This document shows positions 28,463 to 34,700 of a DNA stretch of 34,700 bases, in pieces (within the stretch, counting starts at the first letter, position 1; each line of letters opens with the position of its first letter). The notes under the pieces were generated by a model, which did no database searches, was not told the origin of the DNA, and saw only the letters and a list, made by a program, of their open reading frames with translations. Origin of the DNA: Helicobacteraceae bacterium (GTDB lineage Bacteria > Campylobacterota > Campylobacteria > Campylobacterales > Sulfurimonadaceae). A program made the translations under genes and the position numbers. Location: NCBI GenBank assembly GCA_027068615.1, contig JAMOQV010000073.1:1-34700 (forward strand), read 5' to 3'.

Positions 28463-29059
28463 ATGTTTAAAGTTACAAAAGAGTTTGGTTATCTTGCATT
28501 GACATTTTTAACATTGGTTGCAGGGTATGCTTATCTAAGATATGCATATAAGGTTACGGATTCTACTCCGTTTACTCAAGAGATAGTTCTTATTATACTA
28601 GGCACTATAGCTACGGTATTTATAACTGCTTTGCTATTAAATAAACAATCATCCGTTGAGATAGAAAAAGAACAAAGTATAAAATTTTTGGACTTAAAAG
28701 CTCAAACTTACGAAAAACTTCTTGACCTTATGGAAGATATGGTTAGTCAAAATAGTATTTCAGAATTAGATATTACAAAGTTACAGTTTATAACACATAG
28801 ATTAGCTATCTTTGCATCTCCTGATGTTTTAAATGAATATACAGGTTTTTTAGATTTTATAAAAACTGTATCAAAAGATGGAAACCTTTCTAAGGATGCT
28901 GATGTTATCTCTCAAGCACTTGGAAAACTGACTATACAAATTCGTTTTGATCTACTTGGTGAAAATAAAGAACAAAAAGTTTATTCTATAGAACAGGTTA
29001 AAAAGATGATTCGTAAAAATTCAGATAACTCGTTACATCTAAATATAGAACATCGCTAA
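28463..29059 (+). CDS. Two-TM membrane protein with cytoplasmic helical domain, unknown function
   Basis: Two hydrophobic helices (aa ~8-27 and ~41-61), then a helical domain EIEKEQSIKFLDLKAQTYEKLLDLMEDMV. Confidence 0.7.
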   Translation: MFKVTKEFGYLALTFLTLVAGYAYLRYAYKVTDSTPFTQEIVLIILGTIATVFITALLLNKQSSVEIEKEQSIKFLDLKAQTYEKLLDLMEDMVSQNSISELDITKLQFITHRLAIFASPDVLNEYTGFLDFIKTVSKDGNLSKDADVISQALGKLTIQIRFDLLGENKEQKVYSIEQVKKMIRKNSDNSLHLNIEHR

Positions 29060-29120
29060 GTTATAATAATCAATACAAATATAATCTAAAATATGTTATT
29101 CTTTCATAATTTTACAATTT

Positions 29121-30041
29121 ATGGATAAAAAAATGGTTGCATCAGATATTCAAGATTTTTCGGAAAGTCGTACTAAGGCTAGGGCGTATTTTTGTTACTT
29201 ATTTTCAAAAAATATCCCAAATAGACTACCATCTATAACACAAGAGATGATTATACCTCGTCTAGTTAAGATTAAAGCAGACTTGGCCTCTTGTGAAGGT
29301 GTTTACCTTTTAGATGAAAAGGGTGTGCAGATATCACCTACTTATACTCAAACTGAAAAGATTGAGGATGATATAGGTAAGATAAGAGCTCACCGTGCTT
29401 ATTATTATCGTGCTGTAAGAGAAGGCAGATGTACTATAACAGACCCTTATCCATCACTTATAACTGGTGGGGATTTAACAGTAACTGCATCTCAACCTAT
29501 TTTTTGTGAGAGTGGTGAATTAAAATATGTAGCTTGTGTAGATATGCCACTGAGTGAAGTTTTACAGATAGGTCATCTAAACACTTTCGATACTTTTTTC
29601 TCAAAACTTTTTAAATACTCTTATGGTGTTTTTGCATTTGCACTTATAGCTATAGCACTTTTACTTTTTATACAAGGTGGTATGAGCTTTTTTACACATA
29701 AGATTTCTATATCAAACTTTGATATAAAGTATGTTTTTGAAGCTACTATCTTGCTTACTCTCTCCTTGGCTATTTTTGATTTGGCAAAAACACTCATAGA
29801 AGAAGAGATTATGGGTCGGCATAAAGAACATAATATCTCCGAACCACATAAAACAATGGTAAAGTTTATAGGTTCTATCATCATTGCATTATCTATCGAA
29901 GCATTAATGCTTGTGTTTAAGTTTGCTATAACTGATCCAGATAAACTTATGTATGCGATATATATAATAGGTGGAGTGTCTGTACTACTGCTTAGTTTAG
30001 CAATTTATATAAAATTTACAAAAGTGAGCATTAGCGAATGA
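29121..30041 (+). CDS. PDC/Cache sensor-domain protein with C-terminal multi-TM region
   Basis: N-terminal Cache-like segment (GVYLLDEKGVQISP; AYYYRAVREGRCTITDPYPSLITGGDLTVTASQPIF) followed by about 4 TM helices. Confidence 0.75.
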   Translation: MDKKMVASDIQDFSESRTKARAYFCYLFSKNIPNRLPSITQEMIIPRLVKIKADLASCEGVYLLDEKGVQISPTYTQTEKIEDDIGKIRAHRAYYYRAVREGRCTITDPYPSLITGGDLTVTASQPIFCESGELKYVACVDMPLSEVLQIGHLNTFDTFFSKLFKYSYGVFAFALIAIALLLFIQGGMSFFTHKISISNFDIKYVFEATILLTLSLAIFDLAKTLIEEEIMGRHKEHNISEPHKTMVKFIGSIIIALSIEALMLVFKFAITDPDKLMYAIYIIGGVSVLLLSLAIYIKFTKVSISE

Positions 30042-30649
30042 TAGCGATAGTTGATTACAATATGGGAAATTTAGCAAGTGTTAAAAATGCTTTTGCTAAG
30101 TTAGGAAAAGATACAGTAGTTGAGAGTGACCCAGATAAGTTTAAAAACTACGATAAGATAATATTACCAGGGGTTGGTGCTTATGCAGATGCTATGGAAC
30201 ATCTAAAAGAGAGAGATATGGTTGAGGCTTTGCAAGAGTATGCAAAGAGTGGAAACTATATGTTTGGTATCTGTTTAGGGATGCAACTTCTTTTTGAAAG
30301 TAGTGAAGAGTTTGGCAAAAATGATGGACTTGGACTTATAAAGGGTAGAGTAAAAGCTTTTGATACATCAAAATTTAGCGAGAGTTTAAAAGTTCCACAT
30401 ATGGGTTGGAATAGGATGTTTACAAAAGAACATCCACTTTTTGATGGTTTGGATGAAAATCATTACTTATACTTTGTTCACTCTTTTCATGCGGTTTGTG
30501 AAGATGAAAAAGATAGCATTGGTAAAACAAACTATGGCTATGAGTTTGATTCTTGTGTAGCTTGTGATAATGTGTTTGGGATACAGCCACACCCTGAAAA
30601 AAGCCATAAAAATGGTTTAAAAATATTAGAAAACTTTATAAATTTATAG
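30038..30649 (+). CDS. hisH: Imidazole glycerol phosphate synthase subunit HisH
   Basis: IVDYNMGNLASVKNAF, FGICLGMQLLFESSEE, GIQPHPEKSHKNGLKI. Confidence 0.97.
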   Translation: MIAIVDYNMGNLASVKNAFAKLGKDTVVESDPDKFKNYDKIILPGVGAYADAMEHLKERDMVEALQEYAKSGNYMFGICLGMQLLFESSEEFGKNDGLGLIKGRVKAFDTSKFSESLKVPHMGWNRMFTKEHPLFDGLDENHYLYFVHSFHAVCEDEKDSIGKTNYGYEFDSCVACDNVFGIQPHPEKSHKNGLKILENFINL

Positions 30650-30661
30650 GAGAGATAGTAG

Positions 30662-31369
30662 ATGACTTTATACCCAGCGATAGACTTAAAAGATGGAAAA
30701 GCGGTAAGACTTACAAAAGGGCTTATGGATAGTGCAAAGATATACTCAAATGAACCGTATGAACTTGTAAAAAAGTTTGAAGATATGGGTGCTAAGTGGG
30801 TGCATCTTGTTGATTTAAACGGTGCATTTGCAGGTGAGCCTAAAAATCTTGAGCAGATTATAAAAATTAGACAAAACTGTAATGTTAAGCTTGAACTTGG
30901 TGGTGGTATCAGAGATGAAGATACTATCAAAAAGATGCTTGAAATTGGGATAGATAGAATTATACTTGGCTCTATCGCTGTTAAAGACCCACAGTTTGTA
31001 AAAGATATGGCTTCAAAATATCCCATAGCAGTTGGTATAGATGCCATAGATGGTTATGTTGCAGTTGAGGGTTGGGGTGAAGTTAGTTCTATGAAAGCGA
31101 CCGATTTAGCTCGTGAATTTGCAAATGCTGGAGTTGAAGCTATAATCTGTACAGATGTTGGAAGAGATGGAACTCTTAGTGGTGTAAATGTTGATTTTAC
31201 TGTTGATATAGCACAGGCAAGTGGTGTTAGTACCATAGCTAGTGGTGGTGTAAAAGATGAAGAAGATATAAAAGCACTTATAAAAACCAATAAAGTTGAT
31301 GGTGTAATTATAGGTAAAGCATACTATGAGGGAACACTAGATTTAGAAAAAATGTTCAAATTAGTATAA
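30662..31369 (+). CDS. hisA: HisA, ProFAR isomerase
   Basis: [49 protein letters not shown]. Confidence 0.97.
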   Translation: MTLYPAIDLKDGKAVRLTKGLMDSAKIYSNEPYELVKKFEDMGAKWVHLVDLNGAFAGEPKNLEQIIKIRQNCNVKLELGGGIRDEDTIKKMLEIGIDRIILGSIAVKDPQFVKDMASKYPIAVGIDAIDGYVAVEGWGEVSSMKATDLAREFANAGVEAIICTDVGRDGTLSGVNVDFTVDIAQASGVSTIASGGVKDEEDIKALIKTNKVDGVIIGKAYYEGTLDLEKMFKLV

Positions 31370-31445
31370 TTAATAGAAAAAAAAACAAAATTTAGATAAA
31401 ATAACCAATAAATTTTACAAATTATAGTAAAAAAAAGGATTTCAA

Positions 31446-31820
31446 TTGAAACTACTTGTTGTTGATGATAGCTCTACAATGCGTCGTATTATAAAAAACA
31501 CTTTGGCTCGTTTAGGATACAAGGATGTACTTGAAGGTGCCGATGGTGTTGAGGGTTGGGCTCAAATGGATGCAAATCCAGATATCGATATGTTAATTAC
31601 TGACTGGAATATGCCAGAGATGAATGGTCTTGAACTTGTTAAAAAAGTTCGTGCTGATGAGAGATTTAAAGATACTCCTATTATTATGGTTACAACAGAG
31701 GGTGGTAAAGCAGAGGTTATTACTGCACTTAAAGCTGGTGTAAATAACTATATTGTAAAACCGTTTACTCCTGCTGTACTAAAAGAGAAACTTGGTGCTG
31801 TAATGGGTGTTGCTGAGTAA
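31446..31820 (+). CDS. cheY: Chemotaxis response regulator CheY
   Basis: LLVVDDSSTMRRIIKNTLARLGY, LITDWNMPEMNGLELVKKVR; TTG start codon. Confidence 0.95.
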   Translation: MKLLVVDDSSTMRRIIKNTLARLGYKDVLEGADGVEGWAQMDANPDIDMLITDWNMPEMNGLELVKKVRADERFKDTPIIMVTTEGGKAEVITALKAGVNNYIVKPFTPAVLKEKLGAVMGVAE

Positions 31821-32650
31821 TGCAAGAGTACTACTATGAATTAGTAGTTAAAGTTTCATCTCATCATGAGTTATTTGCTGATTTTTTAGCAGATACTGTA
31901 CCTGTTGGTTTTGAAGAGGTAGATGATGGTTTTATCATCAGAAGTGAAGATGAACTCGATACTATTGCTTGGGCTCTTGAACAGTTTAATGAAGCTCTTC
32001 AAAAAGCTTTAAAAGAAAATATTGAATTAGAAACTAAACAAAGTAAATTAAAGAATGATGATTGGGTTAAATCTTATCAAGATAGTGTAAAACCACTTCA
32101 AATAGATAAGTTTTATATCCATCCAACATGGGATAAACCAAATCCAGATCTCTTAAATATTGCTATTGATCCAGCATTAGCATTTGGTACTGGACATCAT
32201 CCAACGACATCCTCTTCACTCCGTGCAATTAGTAAGTATGTTAAGAGTGGGGATGATGTTTTAGATGTTGGTTGTGGTAGTGGTATATTAGGTATAGGGG
32301 CTATGAAGCTCGGTGCTATCGTTGATGCCTGTGATACTGATCCTGTTTCTGTTGAAAATTCTATTCATAATGCAGAATTAAATGGTTTAAAATTTAACAG
32401 TATTTGGGAAGGTTCATGTACAAATATAGATAAAAAGTATAATATAGTGGTAGCAAATATTGTTGCTGATGTTTTAACATTTATATCTAAAGATTTGAAA
32501 AATGCTTTAAAAGATGATGGTATATTGATACTTTCTGGAATACTAGATAAGTATGAGAAAAAAGTTCTAAATTTTTATAAAGATTGTGACTTAATTCAAA
32601 GAATAGCCCAAGATGAATGGGTAACATTAATTTTAAAAAAAGCTGATTAA
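31820..32650 (+). CDS. prmA: Ribosomal protein L11 methyltransferase
   Basis: PALAFGTGHHPTTSSSLRAI, DVLDVGCGSGILGIGAMKLGA; TAATG overlap with cheY. Confidence 0.95.
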   Translation: MQEYYYELVVKVSSHHELFADFLADTVPVGFEEVDDGFIIRSEDELDTIAWALEQFNEALQKALKENIELETKQSKLKNDDWVKSYQDSVKPLQIDKFYIHPTWDKPNPDLLNIAIDPALAFGTGHHPTTSSSLRAISKYVKSGDDVLDVGCGSGILGIGAMKLGAIVDACDTDPVSVENSIHNAELNGLKFNSIWEGSCTNIDKKYNIVVANIVADVLTFISKDLKNALKDDGILILSGILDKYEKKVLNFYKDCDLIQRIAQDEWVTLILKKAD

Positions 32651-32658
32651 GAGAGAAT

Positions 32659-34602
32659 ATGCAAAATCAAGATAATAACAATAATTTTTTCAACCAAAAT
32701 CCACTTATAACTTTTGCTATTTTTTCAGTTGTAGTAATTTTGCTTTTTAAAGTTTTAGTTGGTGAAGATAGCAATAATATTGTATCAAACACACAAATGA
32801 AACACACTCAAAAAGTAAGTTACTCTGAACTGAAACATTTAGTTGAAACAAAAAATGTTTCAAAGGTAGATATTGGTCAAAGTTATATAAGAGCAGTTTC
32901 TGCAGATGGTACAACTATCTATACAACTAGAATTGTAAGAGGTGATACTAAACTTATAGAAGAGTTAGATAAGCAAGGTATTGAGTATTCTGGTTTTAGT
33001 GAGACTAATTGGTTTACAGAGATGTTTGGCTGGATGCTTCCTTTTCTGATTATTATGTCACTTTGGATGTTTTTTGCAGGTAGGATGCAAAAAAGTATGG
33101 GAAGTGGTCTTTTAGGGGTGGGTAGTTCTAAAAAGATGGTAAGTTCAGAAAAACCAAAAACAAAGTTTGATGATGTTGCTGGTGTAGAAGAAGCAAAAGA
33201 GGAAGTTCAAGAGATAGTTGACTTTTTAAAATTCCCAGAGAGATATGTTGAGATTGGTGCTAAAATACCAAAAGGTGTACTTCTTGTTGGTAGTCCAGGT
33301 ACTGGTAAAACACTTTTAGCTAAAGCAGTTGCAGGGGAAGCTGATGTTCCATTTTACTCTGTAAGTGGTTCTAGTTTTATAGAGATGTTTGTTGGTGTTG
33401 GAGCTGCAAGAGTTAGAGACCTTTTTGAACAAGCTAAAAAAGATGCTCCTAGTATAATCTTTATAGATGAGATAGATGCTATAGGAAAAAGTCGTAATGC
33501 TGGTGCAAATATGGGTGGAAATGATGAAAGAGAACAAACTCTAAATCAACTTTTAGCAGAGATGGATGGATTTGGTACAGACACTCCAGTTATTATATTA
33601 GCAGCAACAAATAGACCTGAGATATTAGATAGTGCATTAATGAGACCTGGTCGTTTTGATAGACAGGTTTTAGTAGATAAGCCAGATTTTGAGGGTCGTA
33701 TAAAAATCTTAAAAGTTCATGTTAAAGATGTTAAAATCGATGATGATGTAGAGCTTGAAGAGGTCGCAAGACTAACAGCTGGATTAGCTGGTGCAGATTT
33801 AGCAAATGTTGTAAATGAAGCGGCACTTTTAGCTGGTAGAAAAAGTCAAAAAACTGTAAAACAAAAAGATCTATTTGAAGCTGTTGAGAGAGCTTTAGCT
33901 GGACTTGCTAAAAAATCTCGTAGAATAAACCCTAAAGAGAAAAAGATAGTTGCTTACCATGAAAGTGGTCATGCACTTTTAGCTGAGATAACAAAAGGTG
34001 CTAAAAAAGTTTCAAAAGTATCTATCGTTCCTCGTGGATTAGCAGCACTTGGATATACTCTAAATAAACCAGAAGAAGATAAGTTTATGATGCAGCAGCA
34101 CGAATTATGGGCAGAAGTTGATGTGCTTCTAGGTGGTCGTGCAGCTGAAGAGGTATTTATAAAAGAGATATCTACAGGTGCAGGAAATGACCTTGAACGT
34201 GCAACTGATATCATAAAATCAATGGTGCAAACTTATGGTATGAGTGATGTAGCTGGGCTTATGGTACTAGAAAAAAGCAGACAGTCATTTTTAGGTGGCG
34301 GTATGGGTAGTGCAAGAGAATATAGTGACAAGATAGCTCAAGATATGGATGAGTTTATTAAAAAATCACTTGATGAAAGATATAAGGCTGTTATCGCTTC
34401 TTTACAAGAGTATAACGGTGCTATTGAAGAAATGGTTAAACTTCTTTATAAGAAAGAAAATATCACAGGTAATGAAGTAAGAGATATCATTATGGAGTTT
34501 GAAAAAGCCAATGGTATGGAATCAAGAGTAGAAGACCATTCTCATGATATAGAAGAAGAGTTAAAAGCTGATGCTAAAATGTCAGATGAGACTAAAGAGT
34601 AA
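32659..34602 (+). CDS. ftsH: ATP-dependent zinc metalloprotease FtsH
   Basis: [54 protein letters not shown]. Confidence 0.98.
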   Translation: MQNQDNNNNFFNQNPLITFAIFSVVVILLFKVLVGEDSNNIVSNTQMKHTQKVSYSELKHLVETKNVSKVDIGQSYIRAVSADGTTIYTTRIVRGDTKLIEELDKQGIEYSGFSETNWFTEMFGWMLPFLIIMSLWMFFAGRMQKSMGSGLLGVGSSKKMVSSEKPKTKFDDVAGVEEAKEEVQEIVDFLKFPERYVEIGAKIPKGVLLVGSPGTGKTLLAKAVAGEADVPFYSVSGSSFIEMFVGVGAARVRDLFEQAKKDAPSIIFIDEIDAIGKSRNAGANMGGNDEREQTLNQLLAEMDGFGTDTPVIILAATNRPEILDSALMRPGRFDRQVLVDKPDFEGRIKILKVHVKDVKIDDDVELEEVARLTAGLAGADLANVVNEAALLAGRKSQKTVKQKDLFEAVERALAGLAKKSRRINPKEKKIVAYHESGHALLAEITKGAKKVSKVSIVPRGLAALGYTLNKPEEDKFMMQQHELWAEVDVLLGGRAAEEVFIKEISTGAGNDLERATDIIKSMVQTYGMSDVAGLMVLEKSRQSFLGGGMGSAREYSDKIAQDMDEFIKKSLDERYKAVIASLQEYNGAIEEMVKLLYKKENITGNEVRDIIMEFEKANGMESRVEDHSHDIEEELKADAKMSDETKE

Positions 34603-34620
34603 GATATAAAATCTTACTCT
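34596..34620. terminator. Hairpin at the ftsH 3' end
   Basis: AGAGTAAGAT-ATAAA-ATCTTACTCT, 10-bp stem, no clear T run. Confidence 0.4.
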
Positions 34621-34624
34621 AATC

Positions 34625-34700
34625 TTAGTTCTTAGAGTTATGTTCCTTTTCAAATAACAATTTTCCCAAGTTTATATCAAAGTTAAAGTATTCAGATTTA
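34625..34700 (-). CDS. C-terminal end of a CDS continuing beyond the window
   Basis: Open minus frame ending ..KSEYFNFDINLGKLLFEKEHNSKN*; convergent with ftsH. Confidence 0.35.
   Translation of the reverse strand, partial: KSEYFNFDINLGKLLFEKEHNSKN

Noticed and set aside
30538-31290. Minus-strand ORFs 30538-31047 and 31054-31290
   Set aside because: Antisense to hisH/hisA; translations are Ser/Ile/Pro-rich shadows.
33316-34214. Minus-strand ORFs inside ftsH (33316-33537, 33969-34214)
   Set aside because: Antisense shadows of a highly conserved gene.

Overview
This 34.7 kb AT-rich window is a gene-dense chromosomal segment. Gene families and local gene order indicate Campylobacterota (Sulfurimonas/Arcobacter/Campylobacter-like): HP0268-miaB-nusA, cheZ-U32-purE-DUF3972, rppH-lysC-hobA-holB, and cheY-prmA-ftsH. 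Most content is housekeeping: grpE/dnaK, miaB, nusA, purE, glcD, hemW, rppH, lysC, hobA/holB, csp, hisH/hisA, cheY/prmA/ftsH. I see no CRISPR array, rRNA, tRNA, prophage or intact mobile element, and no obvious defence island. The less ordinary material is: (i) a tight minus-strand operon ending in a Xer-type recombinase followed by PilM/PilN/PilO-like genes with no secretin; (ii) an AsmA-like protein made of three ~178-aa repeats, divergent from grpE/dnaK; (iii) a structured grpE-dnaK spacer with an inverted repeat around a -10 box and competing hairpins with anti-SD sequence; (iv) a good sigma54-type promoter in front of DUF3972-DUF89; (v) a CheZ-like protein with FliM-N-like peptides at both ends; (vi) a signal-peptide-bearing small-heat-shock-like protein divergent from an exported DUF255/thioredoxin protein; (vii) a Cache-4TM sensor without an output domain, translationally coupled to hisH; (viii) bidirectional terminators that contain the stop codons of both converging genes. 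All calls come from reading the sequence and family knowledge; no searches were run.
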